64,000 nt of DNA, from the NCBI RefSeq assembly GCF_036860695.1, contig NZ_JAYKGJ010000002.1:61001-125000 (forward strand), read 5' to 3'. Both the position numbers and the translations under genes were made by a program. Shown here in pieces: positions 35,103 to 44,844 of the stretch (within the stretch, counting starts at the first letter, position 1; each line of letters starts with the position of its first letter). The DNA is from Rosettibacter firmus (GTDB taxonomy: Bacteria; Bacteroidota; Ignavibacteria; Ignavibacteriales; Melioribacteraceae). The notes beneath the pieces are model-generated. The model saw nothing but the letters and a program-made list of their open reading frames with translations, was not told the DNA's origin and did no database searches.

Positions 35103-36929
35103 ATGAATGATAACATGAAAAAATTTATAGTAATGGTTATTATATTTTTAGCTGGATTATTTATAAATACATTTGCTCAAGAGTTTGTTGCTACAGTGGA
35201 TAAAACAACTGTGGGTCAATATGAGCAGTTTCAAGTTTATTTTACATTTAATGGAAATGATATTAATGGTCTCAGTAATTTTAAGCCACCTGCATTTCAA
35301 GGATTTCGTGTATTAAGTGGCCCCAATCAATCTACAAGTATGCAGATAATCAATAATAAAGTTTCAGCTTCTTTGACTTTTTCTTATATACTTCAACCCA
35401 CAGGTACAGGTGAATTCACAATTGGTTCTGCATCAATTAATTATAATGGTAGAACTTATAGAACAAATCCAATAAAAATTACTGTAGTTAAAGGAACTCC
35501 ACAGCAAAAAAAAGAAAGCAATGGGATTACTGATGACTTATCTAAAAATGTTTTTATTGTAGCAGAAGCAAGTAAAACTCGTGCATACATTGGTGAGCAA
35601 ATTACAGTTACATATAAACTTTATACTAAATTAAATATTGCTTCTCCACAAATAACAAAATTACCTCAATATCAAGGATTCTGGGCAGAAGAAATTGAAC
35701 CGTCACAAACAATTAGTTTCAATATTGGAATGTATAAAGGTGAACGATATCGAGTTGCAACAATTAAAAAAGTGGCACTTTTTCCAACTAAGACCGGTAC
35801 TCTAAGTGTAACACCTTTTGAGTTAAATATTCCGGTCATTATTAAAAAGAGAAGAACAAGTAACGACATTTTTGATGAATTCTTTGGTGATTCATTCTTT
35901 GGTAGAACAGAAACAATAGAATATTTGGCTAAATCAAATACATTAAAAATACAGGTAGAACCTTTACCCTCAAATAATGTCCCACCTTCTTTTAATGGTG
36001 CAGTTGGAAATTTTAATTTCAAAGTTGATATCGATAAAAAAAATGTAAAGACTAATGAAAGTATCACACTTAGAATGACTGTTTCTGGTTCTGGTAATAT
36101 AAAATTATTAAAACTACCAGAAATAAAATTACCTCCAGGTTTTGAAAAATATGAACCCAAGGTTTATGATAATATAAATAAAGGCTCAATTATATCTGGA
36201 CAAAAAATTGTTGAATACTTGATCGTTCCAAGAACTTCTGGTGAAAAAGAAATTCCACCTGTTGAATTTTCTTACTTTAATCCTGCAACAGGTAAATATG
36301 TTACATTAAGTTCTCCTGCTTTTAAAATTAATGTAACTAAAGGTCTTGGTGAATATGAACCTCTGGCAGGTAGTTTTTCAAAAGAAGATGTAGAGTTACT
36401 CAATGAAGATATTCGTTACATTAAAATTTCTGATTTTAAATTAGAAAAGAAAAAAGATCGTACACTAATTCAACCTTGGTTCTGGATATCATTAACTCTA
36501 CCTTTGATTGCATTAATTGTTGCAGTGGGGATTAAAAGAAAACAGGAAAAATTATATAGCAATGTACAATTGTTGAAATATCAAAAGGCAGAAAAAGCAG
36601 CCAAGAAAAGACTTAAAGTAGCAAAACAGGCACTTGATAAAAATAATCTTTCTGAATTTTATGCAGAATTATCTCTTGCTTTATATGGTTATCTTGAAGA
36701 TAAATTGGGTATTCAGAAATCTGAATTTACTTTAGAAAAAGCTATCCAGAAACTTTATGAAAACTCGGTATCCGAACAACTTATAAATCAGGTAAGAAAT
36801 ATTTCCGAAACGTGTGAATATGTACGTTTTGCTCCTTCGGGTTTGAATTCTGTATCTGCTAATCAACTGTATGAAGACGCTGTTAGAATAATTATTGATA
36901 TTGATTCAATTCTGGAGAAAAGGAAATGA
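35103..36929 (+). CDS. batD: BatD, exported immunoglobulin-like protein
   Basis: The 608-residue protein has a signal peptide (MKKFIVMVIIFLAGLFINTFAQ), a long periplasmic beta-rich BatD domain (residues about 25-460), one membrane helix near 460-480 (WFWISLTLPLIALIVAVGI) and a cytoplasmic helical tail of about 125 residues. The conserved BatD opening FVATVDKTTVGQYEQFQVYFTF is present. A ribosome site GAGGT precedes the ATG by about 9 nt; an alternative ATG lies four codons downstream. It overlaps batE by 4 bp. Confidence 0.92.
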   Translation: MNDNMKKFIVMVIIFLAGLFINTFAQEFVATVDKTTVGQYEQFQVYFTFNGNDINGLSNFKPPAFQGFRVLSGPNQSTSMQIINNKVSASLTFSYILQPTGTGEFTIGSASINYNGRTYRTNPIKITVVKGTPQQKKESNGITDDLSKNVFIVAEASKTRAYIGEQITVTYKLYTKLNIASPQITKLPQYQGFWAEEIEPSQTISFNIGMYKGERYRVATIKKVALFPTKTGTLSVTPFELNIPVIIKKRRTSNDIFDEFFGDSFFGRTETIEYLAKSNTLKIQVEPLPSNNVPPSFNGAVGNFNFKVDIDKKNVKTNESITLRMTVSGSGNIKLLKLPEIKLPPGFEKYEPKVYDNINKGSIISGQKIVEYLIVPRTSGEKEIPPVEFSYFNPATGKYVTLSSPAFKINVTKGLGEYEPLAGSFSKEDVELLNEDIRYIKISDFKLEKKKDRTLIQPWFWISLTLPLIALIVAVGIKRKQEKLYSNVQLLKYQKAEKAAKKRLKVAKQALDKNNLSEFYAELSLALYGYLEDKLGIQKSEFTLEKAIQKLYENSVSEQLINQVRNISETCEYVRFAPSGLNSVSANQLYEDAVRIIIDIDSILEKRK

Positions 36930-37696
36930 TTGGTAAATTGAATTTATACCTTTATTTAATGATTCTATTATTAATCAATATTGAAAAGACTTATGCTCAA
37001 TCTCCTGATTATTTGATGAGATTAGGGAATAAATATTATCAAGAACAAAAATATGAAGAAGCTATTGACACCTATAAGAAAATATTATCTCAAGGTTATG
37101 AAAGTTCAGCATTGTATTATAATCTTGGTAATTCATATTTCCGATTAGGAAAACTTGGATATGCAATTCTAAATTATGAAAAAGCACTCAAACTATCTCC
37201 TGGAGATGAAGATGTGAATTATAATTTAAAAATTGCAAATGCAAGAACTGTTGATAGAATTACTGAATTACCAAAATTATTTATTGTTCAATGGTGGGAA
37301 ATATTGATAACATCTCTTTCATTAAATAATTGGGCTTTGCTAACAATTGTTTTTTATATTTTGTTGCTAAGTTGTATTGGAATTTATTTACTATCAAGAA
37401 AAGTTAGCCTGCAAAAATTTGCTTATTACACAGGAATAATTTCAATAGTAATCTTTCTTTTTACTTCAGCTATTTTAATATCTCGTTATAATTACGAAAA
37501 AACCAGAAATTATGGTATCTTATTGGAACCATCTTATACTGTAAAAGTAGCTCCAGATTACAGAAGTAATGATGCTTTTGTAATTCACGAAGGGATAAAA
37601 TTTATTGTTGAAGACCATGTTAATAATTGGTCTAAAATTCGTTTGGCTGATGGAAAAGTTGGCTGGTTACCAGATAAAGTATTTGAAAAAATTTAG
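36926..37696 (+). CDS. batE: BatE, TPR-SH3 membrane protein
   Basis: A 256-residue protein: a signal anchor, a TPR region (residues about 30-100; YYNLGNSYFRLGKLGYAILNYEKAL), two membrane helices (about 118-140 and 147-170) and a C-terminal SH3b-like domain. The latter holds LLEPSYTVKVAPDYRSNDAFVI and ends NWSKIRLADGKVGWLP. This TPR-SH3 order matches BatE. It shares 4 bp with the batD stop and completes batA-E. The M48 protease gene follows after 26 bp. Confidence 0.9.
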   Translation: MIGKLNLYLYLMILLLINIEKTYAQSPDYLMRLGNKYYQEQKYEEAIDTYKKILSQGYESSALYYNLGNSYFRLGKLGYAILNYEKALKLSPGDEDVNYNLKIANARTVDRITELPKLFIVQWWEILITSLSLNNWALLTIVFYILLLSCIGIYLLSRKVSLQKFAYYTGIISIVIFLFTSAILISRYNYEKTRNYGILLEPSYTVKVAPDYRSNDAFVIHEGIKFIVEDHVNNWSKIRLADGKVGWLPDKVFEKI

Positions 37697-37722
37697 TATG
37701 AATAAATATTTCAGGGAAAAGT

Positions 37723-38817
37723 ATGAGTAACCAGGCAAAAAAATATAATAATATAAAATTAACTATAAGTATAACTAAAGGAATTATTTCTTTTTTACTT
37801 CTATTCCTGTTTGTGTATTATGGATATAGTAAACAACTGGAAAATTTTATAAGAGCATTTTTTACAAATAACTACCTTGTGTTATTAGCTTATACATTTA
37901 TACTTGGAATTATTTCAACCATAATTTTCTTTCCTGTTGACTTTTATTCTGAATTTATATTAGAACATAAGTATAAATTATCCAATCAAACATTTAATAG
38001 ATGGCTATGGGAAAATGTAAAAGAAGGACTGGTAGGCTTATCAATAGGTCTACCATTATTAATGATATTTTATTTTGTACTTAATAAGTTTAGTACGTTA
38101 TGGTGGTTACCATTTGGAATTATAATGTTTCTATTTTCTGTAATCCTTGCTCAGATTTTACCTGTTTTAATATTACCATTGTTTTATAAAATTACACCAA
38201 TCGATAACGAAGATTTAAAACAAAGAATAATAAAACTTGGAGAACTTGCTAATTTAAAAGTAGAAAATGTTTTTAAATTCGATATGAGTAAAAATACAAA
38301 GAAAGGAAATGCAGCATTTACTGGTCTGGGAAAGACAAAAAGAATTTTGCTTGGTGATACATTGCTTGATAATTTTTCAAATGATGAAATTGAGACTGTT
38401 ATTGCTCATGAAATGGGTCATTATAAAAAGAAACATATTTTTAAAAATATTATAATTGGTACTCTATTTAGTTTTCTCACTTTTTATCTTATTGCTAAAC
38501 TTTATGAAATAACTTTGAGCTGGTTTGGTTTTAGCTCAATTTTACAAATTTCTGCTTTGCCTCTTTTAGTTCTGTGGGGGAGTATAGTTGGACTTATACT
38601 TACTCCATTATCAAATTCAATATCTCGTAAATTTGAATACGAAGCAGATAAATATGCAGTTTTAGTTACGAATAAAAAAGAAGTTTTTATTAACACATTA
38701 GAAAAACTGACAGAACAAAATCTTGGAGATAAAGAACCACATCCTTTAGTTGAATGGTTTTTCTATAGTCATCCTTCTATTAAGAATCGTATAGCTGCAC
38801 TGAATAATTTAAATTGA
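37723..38817 (+). CDS. M48 (Ste24/CAAX-type) membrane zinc metallopeptidase
   Basis: A 364-residue multi-pass membrane protein with at least six hydrophobic segments. The zinc motif HEMGHYKKKH lies near residue 229, and the third-ligand region FEYEADKYAV near 303, as in Ste24-type peptidases. HPSIKNRIAAL is the conserved C-terminal signature. In bacteria these degrade or mature membrane proteins. It lies immediately after batE (26 bp) on the same strand, so it may belong to the bat transcript. A role in processing Bat proteins is plausible but unproven. Confidence 0.9.
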   Translation: MSNQAKKYNNIKLTISITKGIISFLLLFLFVYYGYSKQLENFIRAFFTNNYLVLLAYTFILGIISTIIFFPVDFYSEFILEHKYKLSNQTFNRWLWENVKEGLVGLSIGLPLLMIFYFVLNKFSTLWWLPFGIIMFLFSVILAQILPVLILPLFYKITPIDNEDLKQRIIKLGELANLKVENVFKFDMSKNTKKGNAAFTGLGKTKRILLGDTLLDNFSNDEIETVIAHEMGHYKKKHIFKNIIIGTLFSFLTFYLIAKLYEITLSWFGFSSILQISALPLLVLWGSIVGLILTPLSNSISRKFEYEADKYAVLVTNKKEVFINTLEKLTEQNLGDKEPHPLVEWFFYSHPSIKNRIAALNNLN

Positions 38818-38884
38818 GTTGGTCTGATATTTATAATAATGAGTTATTCATCAAAATATATCTTTTACAAAATAATTTTATAAT

Positions 38885-38892
38885 TATATTTG
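38885..38892 (+). promoter_or_regulatory. Candidate -7 element for the VWA lipoprotein gene
   Basis: TATATTTG exactly fits the Bacteroidota -7 motif TAnnTTTG and stands 29 bp before the start codon at 38922. No TTG/TTTG partner is seen 19-21 bp upstream, so it is only a half-promoter by sequence. Confidence 0.3.
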
Positions 38893-38921
38893 TGTAATGA
38901 ATGTAAAGTGCGTATATAATA

Positions 38922-40190
38922 ATGCTTCGTTTAATTAAGAAAAATATTCCAATTATATTTATTTTAATGCTCGTACAATGTACTTTTGAAAGTACTCCAC
39001 CTACTGAAACTGAATCAGAAACTCAAGTAAATAAATCAATACCTGGTAATCCTAAACCTGTAGACAAATCTGTAGACCAGCCACTCGTAATTACATTGCA
39101 ATGGGAAAGTACTGGTGCAATCAAGTATGATGTTTATTTAGATAAAGTAAATCCTCCTCGTATTTTAATTGCTAATGATATATCTACAAAAACTTTAGTT
39201 GTGACAAATTTAGATTATAATACTACATATTACTGGAAGGTTATTGCAAAATTTGATGATGGTACTAAAGTCGAAGGACCGATCTGGAGCTTTACTACTT
39301 TAAAACAATCATATCCGACTTTGAATGGATATGCGATGAATCTTTATAAGGTAGAAACTCAGTTGCCAAGTTATGTTCATGTGATGTTTCAGGTTGTTGA
39401 TTTAAATGGAAAAGGTGTAAGTACACTTACTCAAAATGACTTTGAAGTATTAGAAGATGGTGAGCCTATATCACAAACAGAATCACAACTCGAAATACGT
39501 AAAAGAGAAGCAGTACCTTATAAATTAAAAACTGTTTTAATGCTTGATAATAGTACAAGCTTACAAAATAATTTAGACGATATCAGAAATGCAGCAAGGT
39601 CGTTTATTGATAAAATTGTACCTCAGCAAGAAGTAACTATTTATCAATTTTCTGATCATCCAGAAGTATTAAGTGAATTTACAGATAACAAAGATTCATT
39701 AATGAATGCATTGCAAAGATATCAATTGGGTTATGCAACAACTAATCTTTATGGAGCTATAATTAAGGGAGCTTCTTTATGGAATGATAAATTTTCTATA
39801 GATGAAATTATTCAGGGTATGATGATAATTTTTACAGATGGAAGAGATACTCAGGGATCAAATACTTTAGCAGAAGCTCTAAACGCAATACATAACAAAA
39901 TAGTTTTTACAATTGGCTTGGGAAATGAAATTCAACCTGAAATTTTGAGAGCAATTGGTAATGCAGGTTTTTATACTATAACTAATATTAATGAATTAGA
40001 AAATCAGTTTACTAAAATTCAGGAATCAATAATTAGCTATGCAAATAGTTTTTATGTATTAACATATAAAAGCCCAAAACGTGGTAATAATAATCATATA
40101 CTAACAATAAGAATTAAAAACAATCCTTATACAGGTGAACGTTCAGAAATAACAGGAAGTTTTAATAGCAATAATTTTAGTTCATTTTAG
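38922..40190 (+). CDS. Lipoprotein with fibronectin-like and VWA domains
   Basis: The 422-residue protein has a lipoprotein signal with lipobox LMLVQC (Cys21), a Thr/Glu-rich linker, a fibronectin type III-like module (about residues 35-130; ITLQWESTGAIKYDVYLDK, WKVIAKFDD) and a VWA domain with the MIDAS-like MLDNSTS near residue 210. Ig-like and VWA modules together suggest an outer-membrane or periplasmic adhesion or assembly protein. The Asp-x-Ser-x-Ser MIDAS is altered to DNSTS, so metal binding is less certain. It follows the bat block on the same strand after 104 bp, with its own candidate promoter. Confidence 0.8.
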   Translation: MLRLIKKNIPIIFILMLVQCTFESTPPTETESETQVNKSIPGNPKPVDKSVDQPLVITLQWESTGAIKYDVYLDKVNPPRILIANDISTKTLVVTNLDYNTTYYWKVIAKFDDGTKVEGPIWSFTTLKQSYPTLNGYAMNLYKVETQLPSYVHVMFQVVDLNGKGVSTLTQNDFEVLEDGEPISQTESQLEIRKREAVPYKLKTVLMLDNSTSLQNNLDDIRNAARSFIDKIVPQQEVTIYQFSDHPEVLSEFTDNKDSLMNALQRYQLGYATTNLYGAIIKGASLWNDKFSIDEIIQGMMIIFTDGRDTQGSNTLAEALNAIHNKIVFTIGLGNEIQPEILRAIGNAGFYTITNINELENQFTKIQESIISYANSFYVLTYKSPKRGNNNHILTIRIKNNPYTGERSEITGSFNSNNFSSF

Positions 40191-40200
40191 GAGATAAAAA

Positions 40201-40491
40201 ATGTCAGTTACAAAAAAAGATGTTGAATACATAGCAAAATTAGCTCGATTAAGATTCAACGATGATGAATTAGAAAATTTTACTCATGAATTAAATGAGA
40301 TCTTAAATTATGTTGAAAAACTTAATGAATTAAATACAGACAATGTTGAGCCACTCTCACATCCAATCGAAAATGTAAATGTTTTTCGTGAAGATATTCT
40401 GAAGCCATCAATTGATAGAGAAGAGGCATTAAAAAATGCTCCCTCGAGTACAGAAGAATTTTTTAAAGTGCCAAAAGTAATTAATAAATAA
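40201..40491 (+). CDS. gatC: Aspartyl/glutamyl-tRNA amidotransferase subunit C
   Basis: The 96-residue protein has the GatC signature VEYIAKLARLRFNDDELENF in its first 30 residues and the conserved DNVEPLSHP segment. It stabilises GatA/GatB in the transamidation of misacylated tRNAs. Here it is with kdsB, 9 bp downstream, rather than gatA or gatB, which is a common dispersal of gat genes in Bacteroidota relatives. The VWA lipoprotein stop lies 10 bp upstream. Confidence 0.95.
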   Translation: MSVTKKDVEYIAKLARLRFNDDELENFTHELNEILNYVEKLNELNTDNVEPLSHPIENVNVFREDILKPSIDREEALKNAPSSTEEFFKVPKVINK

Positions 40492-40500
40492 TCAAATACC

Positions 40501-41268
40501 ATGATTGTAGGAATTATTCCAGCAAGATTTGCATCTACAAGATTAATGGGAAAACCTCTTGCAGATATTGGTGGTAAACCAATGATTCAACATACCTGGG
40601 AGAATGCAAGAAAATCTAAACTACTTGAAAAAGTTGTAATAGCAGTTGATGATGAAAAAGTTTTTGAAGTTGTTAAAGATTTTGGTGCAGAAGTTTATAT
40701 GACTCCCAAAAATATTGCATCTGGTTCTGATAGAATAGCACTGGTTGCTAAAGAATTACCAGAAGCAGATATTGTAGTTAATATTCAAGGTGACGAACCT
40801 TTCATAAACGGTAAAATGATAGACGAAGCAATTGAACCTTTATTATTTGATAAAAAAGTTAATGTCTCTACTCTTGTTAAAAGAATTACAAGTGTTGACG
40901 AATTAAAATCACCTTCTGTTGTTAAAGTTGTTTTTGATTATAATAATTATGCCTTGTATTTCTCTCGTTCTCCCATCCCTTATGTTCGCGATGCAAAAAC
41001 TAATCTCGAAAGAATTGAAACAGGTGAAATTTATAAACACATCGGCTTGTATGTATTTAGAAAAGAAACTTTAATGAAATTTACATCATTGAAGCCAACA
41101 GACCTCGAAAAAATTGAAAAGCTCGAACAACTTAGAATGTTAGAGCACGGAATTAAAATAAAAATTGTAGTAACTGAATATGATACACTCTCGGTTGACA
41201 CACCTAAAGACCTTGATATTGCCAGAAAATTTTATGAAAAGTATTTAAAATCTAATAATAAGCGATAA
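40501..41268 (+). CDS. kdsB: CMP-3-deoxy-manno-octulosonate (Kdo) cytidylyltransferase
   Basis: A 255-residue nucleotidyltransferase that activates Kdo with CTP for lipid A-core synthesis. The N-terminal motif is GIIPARFASTRLMGKPL, followed by VVNIQGDEPFI and HIGLYVFRKETL. Length and motif order match KdsB. It is 9 bp after gatC. The other Kdo genes (kdsA, kdsC, kdsD) lie 3 kb downstream on the same strand, with DUF1624 and ruvB between. Confidence 0.96.
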   Translation: MIVGIIPARFASTRLMGKPLADIGGKPMIQHTWENARKSKLLEKVVIAVDDEKVFEVVKDFGAEVYMTPKNIASGSDRIALVAKELPEADIVVNIQGDEPFINGKMIDEAIEPLLFDKKVNVSTLVKRITSVDELKSPSVVKVVFDYNNYALYFSRSPIPYVRDAKTNLERIETGEIYKHIGLYVFRKETLMKFTSLKPTDLEKIEKLEQLRMLEHGIKIKIVVTEYDTLSVDTPKDLDIARKFYEKYLKSNNKR

Positions 41269-41375
41269 TTAGATTTTTTGAATTGATAATTTTACGGCTA
41301 AAATCAAGTATCTTATTTTATTAAATAATAATCTTTCTTTATTTTTAATATCAAAAAATTTGTCAATGGAATTCA

Positions 41376-42476
41376 ATGCAACAATTTACACCTAAAAGAG
41401 TGATATTTATTGATTTGATGCGTGCATTTGCTGTATTAATGATGGTTCAGGGTCATACTATTGACACATTTCTATCTGACGATTATAGAACTTTTGACTC
41501 TATATTATATAGCATCTGGTTTACTATAAGAGGGTTTACAGCACCAATTTTTATGTTTTCTTCTGGAGCTGTTTTTACTTACTTATTAAAATCATATAAA
41601 GTTCCTTTTGTGGAAAATCCACGAGTTGTAAAAGGTTTTAAAAGATTTTTGATGCTGATAGTAATTGGTTATTTGTTGCGATATCCTTCTTATTCATTAA
41701 TTGATTTTAGTCTGGTAACCAGAGAACAATGGTTAACTTTTTTTGTAGTAGATGCACTTCATTTAATTGGTTTTGGATTATTATTTATTCTTATTCTTAC
41801 ATATATCTCTGAAAGAATTAGAGTTAAAGATTATATTATTTATTCAGTGGGTGCACTATTTTTCTTTTTGATGTTTAATATTACTGAACAAATTAATTGG
41901 CATCACTTTTTACCACTTCCTTTAGCTGCATATTTTTTTCATAAAACTGGTTCGTTATTTCCTTTTTTCCCCTGGGCAGGTTATGTGATTAGTGGAGCTA
42001 TATTAGGAAATTATCTTGCTAATAATCCAGATATATTTACAAAAAAAGTATTTAGCAGAAATTTACTTATCATAGGATTACTGTTCTGGGCATTTGCCTA
42101 TTTAATTGAATTGATTGAAATGATATTTTTTAATAATAAAAACATTGTTACAGATAATCTTTTTGTTATTAGCTTAAGACTTGGTGGAGTAATTTTATTG
42201 AATTGTTTAATGTCCTATCTTGCAATTGAATTAAAAACAATCCCGAATTTAGTAAAATGGGTAGGTAGACATACACTTGTAATCTATGCAGTGCATGTTA
42301 TAATTTTATATGGTAGTGCATGGATACCAGGTTTGAATTTAGTTTTTGCTAAATCAATGAGTATCTCTTTATCTATTCTTGCCGCTATTATGATGATAAT
42401 TTTAATGATATTAATGGTAATTGCTATAGAAAAAATTAAAAGCTACTGGAAAAACAGAATTCTTTTAGAAAATTGA
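41376..42476 (+). CDS. DUF1624/heparan-alpha-glucosaminide N-acetyltransferase-like membrane protein
   Basis: The 366-residue protein has about ten membrane helices. The first carries the family pattern FIDLMRAFAVLMMVQGH with a conserved His in a lumenal-type loop. The core resembles DUF1624/YeiB-type acyltransferases related to HGSNAT, which transfer acetyl groups across a membrane onto sugars. An acyl-modification of cell-surface sugar is plausible given the kds neighbours; this is inference. The next gene, ruvB, begins 12 bp downstream. Confidence 0.8.
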   Translation: MQQFTPKRVIFIDLMRAFAVLMMVQGHTIDTFLSDDYRTFDSILYSIWFTIRGFTAPIFMFSSGAVFTYLLKSYKVPFVENPRVVKGFKRFLMLIVIGYLLRYPSYSLIDFSLVTREQWLTFFVVDALHLIGFGLLFILILTYISERIRVKDYIIYSVGALFFFLMFNITEQINWHHFLPLPLAAYFFHKTGSLFPFFPWAGYVISGAILGNYLANNPDIFTKKVFSRNLLIIGLLFWAFAYLIELIEMIFFNNKNIVTDNLFVISLRLGGVILLNCLMSYLAIELKTIPNLVKWVGRHTLVIYAVHVIILYGSAWIPGLNLVFAKSMSISLSILAAIMMIILMILMVIAIEKIKSYWKNRILLEN

Positions 42477-42488
42477 TGTGGAGTAAAA

Positions 42489-43523
42489 TTGAAGAAACGT
42501 TCTGAAAACTTATCGCCATTAATAACAGAAGAAGATAAAAAAATAGAACAATCTTTACGCCCTAAAACTTTTGATGAGTTTACAGGACAAACAAAAATTA
42601 CTGATAATCTTAAAGTCTTTATAGGTGCAGCAAAAAAAAGAAATGAGAGTCTCGACCATGTTTTATTAACTGGGCCTCCTGGATTGGGCAAAACAACTCT
42701 TGCTCATATCATCGCTAATGAATTGGGAGTTAAAATTAAAGTTACATCTGGACCAGTTCTTGAAAAACCTGGTGACCTTGCTGGTATTCTTACTAACTTA
42801 GAAGAAAAGTCTGTTCTATTTATTGATGAAATACATCGACTCAGTCCAGTAGTAGAAGAATATCTATACTCTGCAATGGAAGATTTCAAACTTGATATAA
42901 TGATTGATAGTGGTCCAAATGCACGTACGGTTCAAATTAAACTTCCAAGGTATACTTTAATTGGGGCAACTACAAGAGCTGGTTTATTAACTTCTCCTTT
43001 GAGAGATCGATTTGGAATTAAAGCAAGATTAGATTATTACGAAAGTGATTTAATAAAAAAAATTATAATTAGATCTGCAAAAATTCTTAACATCGAAATC
43101 GATGAACTGGCTGCAGAAGAAATTGCAAAACGTTCTCGCGGTACACCAAGAATTGCTAATAGATTACTTAGAAGAACACGTGATTTTGCAGATTATGATG
43201 ATAAAAAAGTTATCGATCTTGAGATTGCAAAAAAAGCTCTTAAGGCTCTCGAAGTTGATGAATATGGACTTGATGAAATGGATAAAGAAATAATTCTAAC
43301 AATCATTGAAAAATTTAATGGTGGACCTGTTGGGATAAATACAATTTCAGTTGCAGTTAACGAAGATGCAGGTACTATTGAAGAAGTGTATGAACCTTTT
43401 TTAATTCAACAGGGATTTATTAAAAGAACTCCACGTGGCAGAGAAGCAACGGATTTGGCTTATTCAAGATTTAATAAAAAAAGAAAAAAATTTAATGAAC
43501 AGGTAGATCTATTCGGGCAATAA
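42489..43523 (+). CDS. ruvB: Holliday junction ATP-dependent branch migration helicase RuvB
   Basis: A 344-residue AAA+ protein. Walker A is [11 protein letters not shown], Walker B is [11 protein letters not shown], and the RuvB-specific [21 protein letters not shown] is present. A winged helix at the C terminus ends with [16 protein letters not shown]. Translation starts at a TTG with GGAG upstream, at the usual family N-terminal position. It drives branch migration of Holliday junctions with RuvA, which is not in this window. It is embedded between a surface-sugar gene and kdsA, 5 bp before the latter. Confidence 0.95.
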   Translation: MKKRSENLSPLITEEDKKIEQSLRPKTFDEFTGQTKITDNLKVFIGAAKKRNESLDHVLLTGPPGLGKTTLAHIIANELGVKIKVTSGPVLEKPGDLAGILTNLEEKSVLFIDEIHRLSPVVEEYLYSAMEDFKLDIMIDSGPNARTVQIKLPRYTLIGATTRAGLLTSPLRDRFGIKARLDYYESDLIKKIIIRSAKILNIEIDELAAEEIAKRSRGTPRIANRLLRRTRDFADYDDKKVIDLEIAKKALKALEVDEYGLDEMDKEIILTIIEKFNGGPVGINTISVAVNEDAGTIEEVYEPFLIQQGFIKRTPRGREATDLAYSRFNKKRKKFNEQVDLFGQ

Positions 43524-43528
43524 AATTT

Positions 43529-44341
43529 ATGCTTCTAATTGATAACATAAAAATTGACAATAAATTACCTCTTGTTTTGATAGCAGGACCATGTGTTATT
43601 GAGAATGAATACATTACACTTCATACTGCAGAAGTAATTAAAAAAATTACAGAAGAATTGGGAATTCAATATATCTTTAAATCAAGTTATAAAAAAGCAA
43701 ACAGAACCAGCATTAAATCTTTTATTGGTCTTAAATTTGACGAGGCACTCAAAATTCTTGAAAAGGTTAAAAAAGAATTTTCCTTACCTGTTTTAACTGA
43801 TGTTCATTCAGAAAGTGAAATTAATGTAGTTTCTCAAATTGTAGATGTTGTTCAGATTCCTGCATTTTTATGCAGACAAACAGATTTACTTTTAGCTGCA
43901 GGCAGAACAGGCAAAGCAGTTAATATTAAGAAAGGTCAGTTTCTCGCTCCTGATGATATGCGATATGTTGCAGATAAAATTGAAACAACAGGCAATAAAA
44001 AAATTATGTTCACAGAAAGAGGTACAACATTCGGATATCATAACTTAGTTGTAGATATGAGAAGTCTCGAGATAATGAAAGAAACTGGATATCCAGTTAT
44101 TATGGATGCTACACATGCAGTTCAAATACCAAGTCAAGGTGGAGTAAGTGGTGGCGAAAGAAAATTTATTCCTGCTTTATCGAAAGCAGCAGTTGCAGTT
44201 GGTATAGCAGGCTTATTTCTTGAAGTCCATCCAGATCCAGATAAAGCTTTAAGCGATGCAGCAAGTCAATTTCCTTTAGATAAATTATATAATCTTCTAA
44301 TTACAGTAAAAAAAATTGATGAATTGGTAAAAAATGAATAA
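43529..44341 (+). CDS. kdsA: Kdo-8-phosphate synthase
   Basis: A 270-residue TIM-barrel enzyme condensing phosphoenolpyruvate and arabinose 5-phosphate to Kdo-8-phosphate. Visible motifs are LIAGPCVIEN, FKSSYKKANRTS, DVVQIPAFLCRQTDLL and FTERGTTFGYHNLVVDMR. The MDATHAVQIPS segment is present. Length is as expected. It overlaps the start of kdsC by 8 bp, so the two are translationally coupled. Confidence 0.97.
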   Translation: MLLIDNIKIDNKLPLVLIAGPCVIENEYITLHTAEVIKKITEELGIQYIFKSSYKKANRTSIKSFIGLKFDEALKILEKVKKEFSLPVLTDVHSESEINVVSQIVDVVQIPAFLCRQTDLLLAAGRTGKAVNIKKGQFLAPDDMRYVADKIETTGNKKIMFTERGTTFGYHNLVVDMRSLEIMKETGYPVIMDATHAVQIPSQGGVSGGERKFIPALSKAAVAVGIAGLFLEVHPDPDKALSDAASQFPLDKLYNLLITVKKIDELVKNE

Positions 44342-44819
44342 GGAGATAATTAATAAAATTAAAGAGATTCGCTTAATTATTTTTGATTTAGAAGGAGTAT
44401 TATTAACTCAAGCAAATTTAGATGAAAATATTATAAGTCAATTAGTTAGTTCTATCGAAAAAGCAGTAGAGGATTTTCAAAAAAGAAATATCAACATTGC
44501 AATAATTACTGCTCGACCAGAAGATGAATTAATAGAACGATTAAAACAAATATCAAATTGTACAATTTTAAGTTCTTCTTTGGATAAAGTAACAGCAGCT
44601 GAAAAAATATTAGCTGAAAAAAAATTAAACTGTAATAATGTTTTTTTTATTGGCGATGGGATACTTGATATTCCTTTAATTAAAAAGTGTGGTTTATCTG
44701 CAGCTCCTAAAACAGCAAAACGCGAAGTAAAAAGAGAAGTAGACTTAATTATAAATAGTAATGGTTATAATGAAATTTTTACAGAAATAATGAATCTCAT
44801 TGATATGGCAAAAAATTAA
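44334..44819 (+). CDS. kdsC: KdsC-like HAD phosphatase (divergent motifs)
   Basis: A 161-residue protein in the exact position of kdsC, with the fold expected of Kdo-8-phosphate phosphatase. Its HAD motif I reads FDLEGVLL: Asp18 (the nucleophile) is kept, but the second Asp is replaced by Glu20 where KdsC has DxDG. Motif II Thr59 (IITA) and motif III Lys85 are kept. Motif IV reads GDGILD rather than GDDxxD. The enzyme may still work, but the altered acid/base and metal site are unusual. No other KdsC candidate was seen in the window. A 25-bp gap separates it from kdsD. Confidence 0.75.
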   Translation: MNKEIINKIKEIRLIIFDLEGVLLTQANLDENIISQLVSSIEKAVEDFQKRNINIAIITARPEDELIERLKQISNCTILSSSLDKVTAAEKILAEKKLNCNNVFFIGDGILDIPLIKKCGLSAAPKTAKREVKREVDLIINSNGYNEIFTEIMNLIDMAKN

Positions 44820-44844
44820 TTACAAATTAAAATCAAAGTTAATT

